Under the pieces are notes generated by a model. The model was not told where the DNA came from. It did no database searches and saw only the letters and a list, made by a program, of their open reading frames with translations. Of a stretch of 64,000 nucleotides of DNA, positions 32,901 through 47,453 are shown one piece after another. The first letter of the stretch is position 1; the number at the start of each line of letters is the position of its first letter. Position numbers and translations under genes: made by a program. The stretch is from positions 256,688 to 320,687 of the forward strand of contig CAJNOI010000098.1 in the NCBI GenBank assembly GCA_905250115.1, written 5' to 3'. Source of the DNA: Adineta steineri (taxonomy: Eukaryota; Rotifera; Eurotatoria; Adinetida; Adinetidae).

Positions 32901-35900
32901 GAAAAAACTCATTGATATAGTTCAGAAATAAAATTCTTACTTGAAAAAAACGAAGAATCATAAAAACAGCACCGATGACAATTAATAAACCACTTGTAAT
33001 CAACACTCGATAACGTATATCAGTGTATTTACAATCATTAAATTCCTAAATAAAACAAAAATTCGACAGAAAAAGACACATCATTTATCTTTTGTTAGAA
33101 TATTCATACGACTAAAATTACTCACATTGATTATTTTTGCGAATAGAATAGAGAACATTGGTCCACGTAATCCACCAAATAAACATGTTAAACAACCAAT
33201 CAAGATAAACATCCATTCAGGACTATTCATCTTCAAGAGTCTTACAAAGACAAATTGTTTTCTTGTTGATATCGAAGCGCTCTAGAAATTCATACACTAA
33301 TGATAATTTTTTAAAGTTATTAGATATTTATTTTTACCTGATTTATATCAGTTGCTTCGCTCTCACTCAAAAGACGAATGCGTTCCACTATTCGAAAAAA
33401 ACAAAACAGAATGAAGTTTATAAAATAAAAGAATCATTAATATTAGAATAGTGGCATACATATTTGTTCTTCATCTTCAGCTACTACTTTTGCCATATTC
33501 ATTAAACCGTCATGTGTATCAATCGTTTTTTCAGATTGTTGCATTTTGACCATTGTTTGATATTTCCCTCCTTCTCTTGCCAATAATGTTTCATGTGTAC
33601 CTTCTTCAATAACACCTCCTTTATCTAATACATAGATATAATCAGCATTTTGAATCGTAGTCAAACGATGAGCTATAACTATGGTTGTCCGATCTATAGT
33701 ATAATAATAATAATATAATTAATAGTAATTAAATAATTCTTACTTTTGCATGCTCGATCAAGTGCTTCTTGAACAATTCTTTCACTAACATTATCAAGTG
33801 CACTTGTTGCTTCATCTAACAAAAGAATGGTGGGTTGTTTGATAAGTGCACGAGCTAATGCAATACGTTGTTTTTCTCCACCACTCAATTGTATACCACG
33901 CTCACCAACAAGTGTTTCATATTTCTACAAACAAAAAGATTAATATATATATATATAAATAATTAAGAACAAACATTTGGTAGTTTCATAATGAATTTAT
34001 GTGCATTAGCTTGTTCTGCTGCTTGTTCAATCTCTGCACGTGTTGCATTCATTTTACCAAAACGAATATTTTCATAAATACTTATTCCAAACAAAATCTA
34101 TTTTAATAGAAAAATTTGACAAAAGACTAAGAGAAAAATGAAAGAAACTTACAGGTTCTTGACTAACAACTCCAATATTTTGTCGAAATTGTTTGATTTT
34201 ATAATCTGTAATTGACTGACCATCAATCATGATTCTGCCTGAGGAAGGTTCGTAGTAGCGAAGAAGAAGTGATACACATGTACTTTTTCCTATGAATGAA
34301 TTTCGCTATTAAAATGTTATGTTTGTTTTAGAAAAAACTATTTACCGCAACCACTTGAACCTACAAGAGCAGTTGTTTGATTCGCACGCGCATTGAATTT
34401 AAGATTATTCAAAGCTGTTGCATTTTCTCTCGATGGATAAGAAAAAGTAACATTGTCAAACTGAATATCACCATTAATAGTAGAAATCGATTTTTCATCA
34501 GATATGTTTTCTTGCAATATTTCTGTTTCATTGATATTTTCATGATGTGCCTATATCATAAAATAAATTAGAAAATTTAATTATCAAAGTTTAGTCCCTA
34601 GTATATATATATAATGTATTTTACCTCATCGATAAGTCGAAATACGGATATTGCTGCACCTTGAGCTTCCGAGATTGATTGGAAAAAAGGACCAATTGCA
34701 TTAAGAAAACCTAAAGCTTGTGCAAACATATTAACAACCTAAACAAAAGTTCTTTCTTCAGTTACTTTCTTATGCATATCGGTATTATAGCTGACTTACA
34801 ACAAGAATATCACTAATAGTCAGTGTACGATGATTTCCATCAGACATAAGAATAGAACCAAAAGTGAAACCAATTGAATAAACGAGAAAGTTTATAAAAA
34901 ATAACCAACCAAAAAAAGCACCAAATGCTGCATCTTTGCGAACAGTATACCATTCATTTAATTTTAATTCTTTTTCATATCTAGATAAAGATAAATAATA
35001 CAATAAACTATAAATCTTTGTTTATTTATCTGTTTATTTACTGTTTTTGTTGCGATTTGCTTCCATTGAATGAAAGAACAGTTCTTAATGAACTAAATAC
35101 TTCTTGAGCGATTTGTCCAGCTTTTGAATATGAACTTAATTGTTCTTCTGTTTGTTTAGCGATGACCTGTAATTATTGATAAAAATTTAGCGAATTAAAT
35201 AATAATTTATACCTTAGCAAACATCAATGCACTACCAACAACAAGTGGAATTATACAAGACATAATTAAAGATAATTGCCAATTGATAATAAAAGATATG
35301 ATTATACTGAGAATCATGATTAGAATAATTCCAATTGTTATGAAGAATTCAAAACCTATGCCGTGTTTGATCTTTTCAATATTACTGTAAAGGAAATCGA
35401 CCATATAGAATTATTTTGCTATAAAGTTATAATATTTAGTTACGTAAAAAGCTTTGTATTGTATTGAGTAGTTTGATTTGTATCCAAATATGTCATGTTC
35501 TAAAAAAGATGAAAGGGAAATAACAGATTATTGTATCTTTAATTCTAATTTAACCAGTGTATGAATGTATTGAAAATAATGAGTTCATTATTATCATTTT
35601 CTTTAATGTTATTTTGTAACTAATTAATTAAAACTATTTTTATATTGTATTAATAAGAAAGTTCTTTAGTTTTTTCACGGTAACTTTACGTTCAACATAA
35701 TTTTTGATATTCATTCGTATTATCATTCTCATCTCTTATACATTTTGCATTGATTATTTTCATGATTTAATTGATATATTAACAATGTTTTTAGAATTAT
35801 TAGTTTGTTGATTAGAAAAATATTTTGAGAAAAGAAAATTAGAAATCGAGACCAAAATAATCTAGTTAATTTTGTGTTATATTTGACTTAGAGCAAGAGA

Positions 35901-37103
35901 AATACAAAGAATAAACTATATTTTAACCAGTTCAATCGTTCATAATCACTTATTTTAGTAACGCATCAACGAATAACCGTCTTTGAAGAAATAAGAACAT
36001 TTGCTTGACTATATAATACAAAATATTTACAATGCAGATCTGCACTGAAGTAAAGTCAAATCTAGTAGAAATTTGATACTATTTAATTTTGACTTATGAT
36101 CACGAACTATAAAGTATTTTATGACTAAAAAATATATTCACTTACACGTTGAATAAGTGATCGGAAGAGTAAAACACTCATGCGAGATGTTTGTCGTTTC
36201 GCAGCTATTGTGCAACAGAAATATTCGAGAACAGTACATATAAATGTAAGAATACTGAAACCTACATCCACACGGAGAAACAAGAAATCGTTTGCTTTTT
36301 TTATTTAAATTATCATATTCAGTAGACTTACCGAAAAACAAATAAACTAGATGCATAACATTTTCATGAAATAAAGGTGTTAACGGAGCTAATGTGGTTA
36401 AAATAGTTTTATTATCATAATGGCATAGTCTACAGAGAAAAATTTTAACAATATTTAAAAGTAAATTTTTTTTTAGTAAATTACTTATGTAATCGATCAT
36501 AATTTAATGGATTAAGATCAATACCAAAAGGACATACAGTATTATTGATAATTGTAGAAACTGAATTTTGATATTGATTATCACAATCAACAGCAAATTG
36601 TGTAGTGGCAAATAATCCCGTGATTCGACCAAAAAGAATTATAGTTGCGAGACTACTAACTACATCTCCCAACATGAAACACAGAGCAGTAATCATAAGA
36701 ACAAGATCAATACAATCAGCAAATCGAAACTATGATTAAATAAAATGAATTAATTTATATATATATATATTATTAAAGAGAAAAACAACATGATTTTGAC
36801 TTAGTATTTTTATTAGTTTATCCTATGAAATCTAATGTTTGATTATACTTACCAATTGAAGAAGACTGACGTGAGTATTTTTAGTAGTCTGTTCGATCTC
36901 ATCATCTATGCTTTTATTCTTAGCATCAGTCTTTTGTCGACTGAAATATTGACGCCAATCAGAAGCACTATAAATAATGATGAGTTCTTATGTGTTTATG
37001 AGTATGATATATTTTTTAAATCATACCTTTTATTTTCATTGTCGCTATCATTGTCAATAGGTAATTTGTTATATGTCGTTAATAGTGGCTCTTTATCATT
37101 CAT
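29946..37103 (-). CDS. ABCB-type full ABC transporter (P-glycoprotein/MDR-like)
   Basis: I could join 28 exons in phase from the ATG at 37103 to the TAA at 29946, giving about 1336 aa, the size of a full transporter. Order is TMD1-NBD1-TMD2-NBD2. NBD1 has Walker A GSSGCGKST, Q-loop VVSQEP, signature LSGGEKQR, Walker [13 protein letters not shown] and H-loop AHRLTT. NBD2 has [35 protein letters not shown] and AHRLST. Both sites look competent. Exons from the 5' end: 37027-37103, 36853-36967, 36485-36729, 36332-36429, 36146-36261, 35444-35499, 35213-35384, 35042-35166, 34800-34980, 34625-34738, 34346-34550, 34153-34289, 33975-34097, 33744-33924, 33460-33693, 33338-33387, 33126-33281, 32941-33045, 32521-32886, 32313-32413, 31276-31416, 31157-31210, 31003-31105, 30818-30941, 30681-30754, 30413-30613, 30215-30361, 29946-30155. 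Role: ATP-driven export of hydrophobic compounds across the plasma membrane. Confidence 0.93.
31417..32312 (-). other. Expanded ABCB intron carrying repeat-like DNA
   Basis: An 896-base intron in a gene whose other introns are mostly about 50-60 bases. It contains two telomere-like G/C-arm motifs (31731-31785 and 32024-32083). It also has a stretch (31790-31990) with many near-copies of GATTC/GGATCC motifs in both orientations. Splice phases across it are compatible (AT|A). Confidence 0.6.
32024..32083. repeat. Telomere-like paired repeat inside an intron
   Basis: A weak G arm (GGATATGGCTGTGAATGAG) and a clear C arm (GCCCACCTCTACACCCACGC). Confidence 0.45.
35500..36145 (-). other. Second long intron of the ABCB gene
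   Basis: 646 bases between exons 5 and 6, AT-rich. No ORF or recognised motif. Confidence 0.6.
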
Positions 37104-39290
37104 GTTTGTCTTTCTCTTTTCAAATATACAGTATTATGAAACTTGATGTCTATATACGCTTATATGTATTACTATGATGAATGATTTGATCCTCTTTGCT
37201 TCAGTGGCTTCGCGTCCTTCATCCATTGTATCTGTTTCATTTTATATTGTCAAAAAATGTAGGCAACCTTTTGTTAAAAGCAAAACTTTTCGATATTTTT
37301 TTTATAAATGTAAATATTAATAATATTTTCTTCTTACCTGTTGTGTAGGAGTGACATAGTATCATTATAGACTCAGAGACAGTAAATTAAACGATTAATG
37401 TAAATTAGAAATAAACAAAAATACTATATGTAAAAAGTCTTTCAAATCTAATTCTAAACCTTTTACAAAGAAAAAAAAACAATGAATTGTCGATTGCTCT
37501 TAATCTCTACACAATCATGAAGCTTTAAGTTAGAGTTTGATTAAAGGTATACAAACAATAAAATAAATTAAAGAGGTATGAGAAATCAAAATCATAAATT
37601 CAGTTCTATAATAAATTTCATATGTATATTTACAAGTAACATTCATTGAAACTCGATTCACTTTGCCCCAGACTATCGTAGTCTCTATCCATAAATGAAT
37701 GTATTTAGATATCAATGATAGTTGATCAATATTAGTTTCGACTTTCATCAAAAAATCAAATTGAACTTTAACTTTATTTAGAATCAAGCATTCTTTAGAA
37801 GTTTGTTAATACTTTAGCCTTTTTAAAGTCAATTTTATAAAAAGTAGGATCTCAAAAATAAAGTTATAGTATGAATCTCTCTCTCAATATACATCACAAT
37901 TGAACCGACAAGTTTATTGAAAATATTTTACAATAATGCAACTACTAAAATCTTAGAATTATCAAATTACGATGCATACTTATTGAAGCGTTTAATACTG
38001 TGGGCTTTATTGTTTTGAGTTATCGTACAAAATGTTTGGAGACATCATCGTTCTTTTCATGCATGCATTAAAAATATTATGATAAATAACATGCTGTATA
38101 AACATACATGTACTTTTTTTCAAAGCTTTATATAGTATTCTGTGTATACGAACGTTTTATTTTTAATATTATTTTTATCTTCCTCCCTATTAAAAGTAAA
38201 ATTAGCGTTACTTCTTTATTTATATTTATTCAATGAAACAGTGATCTGCATATAATTAAGAAAGTTTTCAAATATTTAAGTTAGTACCATTTTGAGATGA
38301 ATAAATAAATAAAATATTATGCTATTCAAATAATCCGATATTAACTAATAAAAATTATACAATATCGAAAATAATTTGCAACTATTAGTAAGTATATATT
38401 CAAGCCAAGTTCCATACATAAATAAGTAGTCAGTCTATTGTAAAATAAATATCTTCATAAAATACTTATCAATCTTTACAATGGTTCAAGGTATTTGTTT
38501 ACGCAATTTTAAAATGATCAGCAGTATTAGAACGGTTTGTTCATTTTATGGCATGTTATTGACAAAAACAGTATATGGATATAAATCAATTCTTGTTCTT
38601 AGATTGTATTCTTACAGTTTAGAGGAAAACATATAGTATTTATTGACATGATCATTCACGACTATTCGAATCAGACAATAATATGTTTAACTGAATCATT
38701 CATGTATTTATCAATTATGAATTCTACAGTTATCTCAATATGCCAACTAATTTCTTGAATATTGTGATTAAGTCATTGATGATCAAATAAATTTGTATTG
38801 TTATCACTCGATGGATTGGTAATAAGATTTGGTTATCTAAGCTAACATTCTACGGTTGTTTATCATAAATATTAAATCCAACAGTATTATTTTTTGAAAA
38901 TTTCTAATCAAAATATCATAAAATTGTTTTATTTAATATTTAATTGAACAAATTCAAAAATATATTTTTTCACTTATAAAACATCGGAATAAAATGTGAT
39001 CGTTATATTAGTGTTCTATGTTTTGCTTTTTCATATTGAAAACATCTATTTATTGATGGAAATAATATAGTTTACGATTACATAATAATAATTTTGTCGA
39101 CGTCACTTTATTTTTTCTTAATAATTTTATTATTGGCTCTATATTAATCATTGTAAATATGCAGACAATATAAATTGTGATAAGTTTACAATAATTTCTG
39201 ATGTTTGTTTGTTATAATAATTGAAGTTAAAATTGAACTATAATTTCATTTAATATTATTCAATTGATTTGATATTGTTTTATAAATGAA
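37104..39290. other. Intergenic, no gene seen
   Basis: About 2.2 kb, AT-rich. The left end is the ABCB promoter region. A chance 85-codon ORF at 37530-37787 has no motif. Confidence 0.5.
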
Positions 39291-41852
39291 CTATCTTGTA
39301 TTATTCGTACGATATCTTTTGAAAATAAGTTTAGTCCAAAGCCGAGTTAATTCAAATGTTCGATCAGCCCAATTTAACATTTCATCTAGATTGATTTTAG
39401 AATTATTTAAAATAACTGATTTTGGTCTTAACCAATGATTATTTTTGTTTTTCTCCGATAATATTTGACTAAACATACTAATACGAATAGTTTTACTAGT
39501 CCACCGTCCTTTCCATCCATATTTTAATATTTGTTTGTGATGATTTATGTGAATCCATGATGGATAATTGTCTATTGGTTGATTAGAAAGATTAATTAAA
39601 TCAATGGATTCAAATGGATCATATTGAAGATGATATAAATGTACTTCATCATTTGTAATATCATAAGTTAATTTTCTTGGATATTGTTTAACACTTAGAA
39701 ATGAATTACCAGGATTAGCTAAATTAAATATATATCGAATAGATTCTTCTTCAGTTCTTCTTCGAAGAATTGATGTTCCTTCATATAAAGATAAGATTGT
39801 TTTTAATTGTTGATTTTCAACAGATGATAATAATTGATTCGTTAATTTCTTCTTCTTCTTCTTCTTCTTCTTCTTCTTTGATGATAATAATATATCCATA
39901 ATAGTTGGTAATATATCCATGGTAGAATATTGTCCATGAAGTTGTTTAGGTTGAAGATATCGATTATGAAATATTAATGGCACAGAAAATGCTGATTCTA
40001 AAGGTGAACTTAATAAACCAACTGTTTGACTTCCATAATCATTAAAAACATAACCATGATCACTTACAACAATAAAAAGTGTTTCATCATATAATTTTCG
40101 TGATTTAAAACCATGAATAAGTTTTCCAAATAATTCATCAGTTATTCTTAATGTATTTAGATGAGCATTTATACGTGGATCATTTGTATAATATTGATAA
40201 TCATTATATGATCGATCATCTGGATAAAGAAAAGGTTCATGTGTTTCAGTAATTAATAAACTGATCATTAATTGATGATTTTGATCTTCTACTAAAGTGT
40301 CATCAAGCCATTTCCATAATAATGGTAAAATAGTTGGATCAGCAGGACCAAACATACCAAGATCAGGAATAGATCCTGATTGTTCAATAATATCAAATCC
40401 ATCATATTGAGATTGAAATTTTTAAATTAATTCTCGTTGATGATCAAAATCACCACGAGCTGATGTAAAGAATGCTGAACGAAATTTGGATTGATTAGTT
40501 TTTGTTTTAAATGTGTAATGAAGTAATTCTGGTAAACATTTTTCATAAACTATATTTTCTTCATTGACTTCTTTGAGAAAATTGAGATTAACGTGGATAA
40601 ATCCCACAAAATATCCTAACAAGACTTTTTAATGTATAAGATGATGTTGATGATGCAATTGTACGAAGAGAATTTTTCCAAAATGAATTTAATATTGGTG
40701 TAACATTTGTAAGAGGAATATCAGAAGTAAAAGTAGATTGTGTAGCATTAAGAAAATGTTCATTCAATGGTAAAACATCAGCATGAATTGATTCCAAAAT
40801 AATTAGAAAAACATTTTTTATTGGTTTTTTCAAAGTAACGATTGGATCAGAAATATTAACTGGTGGTGCACGAATTGCTTCAGTAATACTATTGACGATC
40901 GATTCTCCTGTATGAAATGACATAAATACAGTTGTTCTCCAATAATATGAAAATTATTCATGAAAATAGGATAAAACCATATTTGATGATAAATTTTGAT
41001 AAGATTGTGGCAAATAATAAAAGAGATTAATTATTATATAAATTAGAATAATAGTAGAAACTAATATTTTTATAATTTTGAAAAGAACATAATGTAATTC
41101 GGTATATATTTGAGTGAAATGATTTTTAATTGACCAAATTGTAGATCCAAGAAGAAAATGTGAAAGCAAAAGAGACAAAAATGAATATAAATGTGGAACA
41201 TATAAACTATATGTTGCTGTAAAATCCACTTCAAAGACAATTCTCCAATCTATATTACGACCTATTATTAATAAAATAAAAAGGAATATTTATTTAACTC
41301 GGGAAAATAACTATGAAAATAATTATGGGATGAGGATCAAGATTGAAAAGTTTTCTTAACTCATTATTACAAAATATTCTAAGGAAATTAATTTTTTAGA
41401 ATTGAAGAAGATAAATAAGATAAAAGTATAAGTTCATACCTGTTATTGTCAACATAATAATATTAGATGATGAAACAAGAATAATAAATAGAGCATACAC
41501 TAAACCGACTAGAATACTATACAAATTATATTGAGGATATTTCGATCCAACATAAAATAATAAAAGATACAAAATAAATAAAACAATAAGATCAGGAATA
41601 AAAATAATCCAGATCCAAAGAAATGTATTAGATGATAAATTCATTTTATTGCCATAATGATGAAATGCCAATATTCGATTTGCACAAGTTGCAACAAAAC
41701 ATATTGATAAAACACCACTGGTAAGACTATAGTAAAGGAAATAAATTAAATAAATCAATTTTAAGTTTTGATTTTTGAGATTATCGAGGATATTAAAATA
41801 TTAAACACAATCTCTAAAATACTTACAAACTTCGCCAGTCTATTTGTCGCAT
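39291..41852 (-). pseudogene. Decayed membrane sulfatase/LtaS-like (alkaline phosphatase superfamily) gene
   Basis: Three exons (41827-41852, 41440-41726, 39291-41261) join in phase from MRQIDW. The first 250 residues hold several TM helices (IWIIFIPDLIVLFILYLLLF and others). Then comes a sulfatase-type domain with VFLIILESIHADVLP and TLFIVVSDHGYVFND (metal-binding Asp-His), as in lipoteichoic-acid-synthase-like enzymes. Three lesions break it: an in-frame TAA at 40954-40956, a one-base frame change just before 40588, and an in-frame TAA at 40422-40424. Protein-like sequence continues past each one. A TTC microsatellite at about 39849-39880 codes for an 11-Lys run inside the domain. The product would have been a phosphotransferase or hydrolase at a membrane. 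The last 354 codons stay open, so decay may be recent. Confidence 0.7.
39849..39880 (+). repeat. TTC microsatellite
   Basis: About ten tandem TTC units; on the minus strand they encode a poly-Lys run in the sulfatase-like pseudogene. Confidence 0.85.
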
Positions 41853-43481
41853 CCTGAAATAGGTTCCATAGATGATTTTGCGGAAACGTCGAAGAAGTGT
41901 CGTATTTGAAATTTTAGAAAAATATAATTATGAATCTAAAATAAAAGTGAATTAAATCTTAGATTTTTGTAGGTGTTTAAAAAGATGTTGATCATGTATA
42001 GGATGATCGAATATTGTTAAAATAGTTATTCTAAGGATTATTTCCGTTCAATTAATAATTTACTATTCTTATTATTGTAAAGTGACTGCTTCTCATTAAG
42101 AAATAATTCTTTTTCTTTGTATTAAAGTTGAAAATTGTAAAAACTAGTTTAAGAAAAACTAAAAATTACAATATTTGTTTTAGTGAAATTATAATTGAAA
42201 GAATTACTAGACTAGAAAAATAAGATGAAATTTAGTTGAAGAAGTCTAAAAGATGATACTGAAGTTTAATTTTAAATTCTTATCAATTACTTCATTGTTA
42301 AAACAAATTTGACGAAAATCGATAATAATTAAATTATCACAATAATATTTTAATCAAAGATTATTCATAGAAAATAACGTCATAGTAATAATTAATTTCA
42401 TAGTTGATAATTCATTAATAATATTTTCTAATTAAACGTCATAGTAAAAGTAAATTCTAATGTAATAGATAATATATTATAAATTTACATGAGAGAATAA
42501 AGTTGAATATGAAGGTGATAATTATTTTGTTAAATTTATGTTAACATAACACACATTACTTGAAAACTAAAATGAAAATAAAATATAATAAATATGTTTG
42601 TTTATTCTTTGAGATGCATACAACTAATACACATATCTATCTATCTATGTGTATAGGTCAACTCAGTCATGCATTTAGTAGACGCATATATTATGTATAT
42701 GCATCACCTTTTTCGATACAATACATTTAACTTTGAAAGAGAAAAAAAAAGAAAAGAAGAATATGAATATTTAGTATCTCAACGTATTTGTTCAATGTAT
42801 TTTATTGGTTCATCTGAAGATACACATACAATATAGATTATTTGACTTTTTTTTTATTATTAAAACAAATAATAAAAATAGTGGAATATCCTCATAACGA
42901 TATAATTTATTAATAAAAAGAAATAAATTTAAAAACAATGAATAACACGTGTCACAAATGATAAGAAAAATCGAAACGTGGAGAATGATATGAGTTATGT
43001 TCTTTCATTCTTCATATAGTTTTTATCACACAATCAGTTTGATATTCAACATATTGTACATGTATGTGTATTTGTATATTTGAACTTTTTCTTCTTTTCT
43101 CTGTCTCAATGTATTATTAACAATGATAAGCGACACATCACAATTGAGATATGTTGAATATGACATAGATCAACATTCTCTTGTTCTTACCTTGAAATGA
43201 TATTAGGAAAAGAGAAAAAATATCAGAATAATATTGTGAAGAATAGTTAATTAATAGAAATACTTTTTGAGAAAATAAATCATAGATGAAAATATACAAG
43301 TTTGGTATGTTCCGAAGAGTAAAATTATATTTAATTATATGTAAATTAGAAAATAAGTGATAATCAGTGAAATATACAAACGAAAGAATATTGTTGTAAT
43401 AAAATATGTGCCATTATTATAATTGATATATAAATATAACATATTGCATTTCAACAATGTTAACTAAATCAGGAGAGATTT

Positions 43482-43585
43482 TGGGTGTCGGGTGGGCGTA
43501 GACGTGAGTGTGATTGTGGATATGAGTGGATGTGGGTGGATCTGGATGGTATTCATTTCATAATGTGATCCACACCCACACCCTC
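43482..43585. repeat. Telomere-like paired repeat (long copy)
   Basis: A G arm of about 60 bases (GGGTGTCGGGTGGGCG ... GGATGTGGGTGGATCTGG), a spacer of about 20 bases, then C arm GATCCACACCCACACCCTC. Confidence 0.75.
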
Positions 43586-46500
43586 AAGATATAATGTTCA
43601 TGTAATGATTGATTAGATCAATAGAAATATTTGATCTATCATTATCATCATGAACTTTAATGTCACAAACTCGATATGAAGATTTTTAGTGTTTGATTTA
43701 TTCAATAAGAGATAATGAGCAATTGTTGATATAATATTGATAGTTAATCGTCTTGAAGATGCGTATATATTGTTTTTATTGTCTAGTTGACATTCATATT
43801 AAAAAAAACTGTTATTTTCTAACAAATTCTTCAATATTTCGGTATGAAACTAAATAGAACGAGCATAAATCAATGATAAGCATGATGAATATTTGATATA
43901 AGTTCGAAGAATGTTTTCAAATAAAAGAAAAGCAAACTAAAAATATTAAATCTCGGACGAAAAGTTTTTTCGATTGTTCTTCTTTGATATTTCCATTTAA
44001 ACATAATTTCTATTGATAACTATACTGAAAATGTGAAAATATCTATTAGTTATTTTTATGTAGTTATTTCTAAATAGATTTATCACGGATAAGAAAAATA
44101 ATGACTAACAAAGAACGTAAGAAAACAAAACATTTCTCACAAATATCGTTATTTGAACAACGAAGAAAAGTATGAGAGATGCAATTAACTATTGACGTAA
44201 AAATAAATATGAAAATGAATCTTTCTATATAGAAAAATATTTTATTATTATAGAAATTCGTTATAATCGATTGTTTTTTAAAACGAAAATTCTTTTTTTT
44301 CTATTGATTTTTAAAGATTTATATATTTTTTAAGTAAGATTTTCATTCAAAAGAATTAATTTGTATATTTTTCTTTTAACATAAAATAATAATACTAAGA
44401 AAGTTAAATGAACTGAATAGATATTTTACAATAAGAAAACATTTTTATGTAACAATTCCTAATTAAAAACCTCTACCTAAATCTATATATGGATGAATTA
44501 CAATATTCTTAAATTGTTTTATGAAAACCTTTTCATCTCATTGTTAATATCATTGTACAATATTATACTAAAGGAAAATATGTTTCGTCTTTTCTGATTA
44601 TTACTGTTAAATTATCTAACATATGAGATATTTTTTAAGAATCCAGTTTAAAAATTTGAGACTAAACTATATTGATTAGTACGCAACTCATCTAATGCTG
44701 AATTTTTTACTTGATTTTTAATCTTGTTTGTGTAACAGGAAATTTCTTCGTTGATTGCAATTGACATTAGTTATAAAAAAGTTATTTCATGCACTCAAAA
44801 TCAGTGATTAATCTTCAATGATTTTTCTTCTTCATTCTTAACGGTAAACTATAAGATTATTTACACGTGAACTTTTATGTTACTGTTAAATTTTGAAGGT
44901 CTTATTACTAATGTAATTAATTGATCAATGTTTTTATTATAAAATTAAATATTCACATTAATTTCTGCATAGAAATTATGTAATAAAATAGATAAATAAT
45001 AACTCTATATGCAATTTGATATAGGGAGGGAAAAAATTCTTTAAAAACGATGAGTTGTTTTTGTTTATTTGTGAAAGGCTTCTGTGCATATTTATCATCG
45101 CTCATTAATTAAAAATATCGAGAAAAGAATGAAAAAAACATAAGTGAGAAGTAGAGTTATAGATTAATATAGAATCATCTAAAATAAACTACACCTTATC
45201 GTAAAGAAACGTTTTGAAACGAATGATTGTGATGGCGAGGCTTATAATACGATCAATTTTTTTTTTAAATTATTCAATTTCATTTATGTCATAGTAGTCA
45301 CATTCTTAACAAAATTAATCTTTTTTTTTTGCTTCAAATGTCCGTGATTCTATTTCACTCTTCAATTTATATATTCTTAAATAATAAATTTGTAGTGTAT
45401 AACTGATTACTAAAATCGATGATTAAACATGATTTTCATGACATAGGATGTAACTATGAAACTCGACGGAGATTTTTATACGATTTATTTTCTAATGGTG
45501 ATAATATGAGCAATAGTTGAATAGAATGAATAATGTTTTAAGTCAATCTGCAATATTTTAAGAGAATTAGACATCTAAAAACATCTTGTGTAATATTTCA
45601 TTTAATACTAATGTTTTTTTTATTTATTTTATTTAAGTGAAAACTCGAATAACTTTTTTTATTATCTTTTATCACTTGTATGATTATATGTCGAAGTTAT
45701 TTTTCATTTAATAGAACAGGAATTGAAGGATTGACTGCAAATATAATCTATCAACAAACAATTAATTCGAATTATTTTCTTCCAGTATATATTAAAAATA
45801 AATAATCATTTTTTATCTTTGATTTCTATACAATATGAAAAAATCAACATATGTGCGCAGATAAAATTAATACTGATTTCATTTCGAAAGAAAAAAAGAA
45901 ATTCTACAGACAATGCGCTTGAAATGAAAAAGATGGATACGATACTAAACTAGATCTTTTCAAATCCATCATACTCTCATTTATCTTTACTCACACTTGT
46001 TTTTTATTATAAAACTTAGATAAACAAGCGTTTAGAATAAAAATATGAAATAAATAATCATGATAATCTCTTTTTATTTTGATGAACATTTAACAATCAT
46101 TAAAATATAAGGCTATAAGATTTCTTTGCTGTATCATTTATTAAATTAGTTTCATGTCAAAAAAATAACTCACACTTATTATTTCATCTTTTTCAAAATT
46201 AAAAAATCTTTAACTATGTTATACAATTGCTGATTATTTGTAACAGATCGCTGAATTTTAGATGATTCTGATGATAAAAAAAATGATGTCGATGGATAAA
46301 TCATCGGGAATCGAAATAGTTAAAAAATCTAAGATAATTAATTCAATATCGAAAAATAAATAAATTAAAATTTTTATTGTATTTAAAAATTAATCAAAAT
46401 AATATTATTTTTCTTTTTTCCTTCCTTGGCTTATCTATCCGTCTTGGCTCATTGGTTTTCTTAACCACATGTAATTTTTAGTAAGAGCAATTGACGACGA

Positions 46501-47360
46501 TATTAAAGAATAAATGTATAGAAGAATAGAGTAATCGATCATTGTTTGACAGAACGAAAGAAACGCTTACTCATATGTTTTAGAAATATTCTTTATCTTC
46601 ACAAAAATAATACAAAAGGCAATTAAGCATATACAAAAAGAAAAAAACGCGTGTTATAAAATATTTTCAAATATCGAAATAAAACGACTTTTACGTATCG
46701 AATCGTGTTCTAATCTTATCTTAAGATTTCAATTGACAAATGTGGAAAATGAAACATTTATATTCTGATATTCGAATAGCTAAAGGGAAAATTTGCTTCA
46801 TTATTATAAAAAAAAACGTTTCATTTCAAATGGATACTGATATAAAATAAGGTAAAGAAGAATTTGATTATTTTAAATTTATCTTATTTCTTCAGTAGTT
46901 ATTTTAATATTTCAAAAGAAAAGAATTCTTTTTGTTTAATATTTTACTTTATATTTGAATATTTTTAATAGAAAATATTTGTTTAATTATTCTCATTTAA
47001 AAAATATAAATATTCAATTTTAAGAAGATTCGATTGAAAAACATTTTATATATAATATTCAACTATTAATAGAAATGAATTCAGATTCGATTTTCTAATC
47101 ACATGTTTTATTAAAAACTTCTCTAATTAAAAGAAAATTTTGGATTTTATTCACATTTCTTATCTCAACCTTCAATTAATATTTATCTGAACGAACTTTA
47201 TTGGATGACATCTTCTTATATTCATTGAGTATTTTCTTTAATAAAACTATACTAATTCATTATCAAATTCTCTTTGCAACTCGAAATAATCTTAATCTTC
47301 ATTATTTGAATTATTTTCTCAATTTTATATTAAACTATCAAAAATATTGAAGTACTCAAA

Positions 47361-47453
47361 GATGGATGTGGGTGGCCTTAAGAGTATAACTATCGACATT
47401 GAATAAGAGCCACATTAAACTTAAATTCACAGTCACACTCCACCTTTTCTTGG
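47361..47453. repeat. Telomere-like paired repeat
   Basis: G arm GATGGATGTGGGTGG, a long spacer, then C-rich arm TCACAGTCACACTCCACC. Confidence 0.5.
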
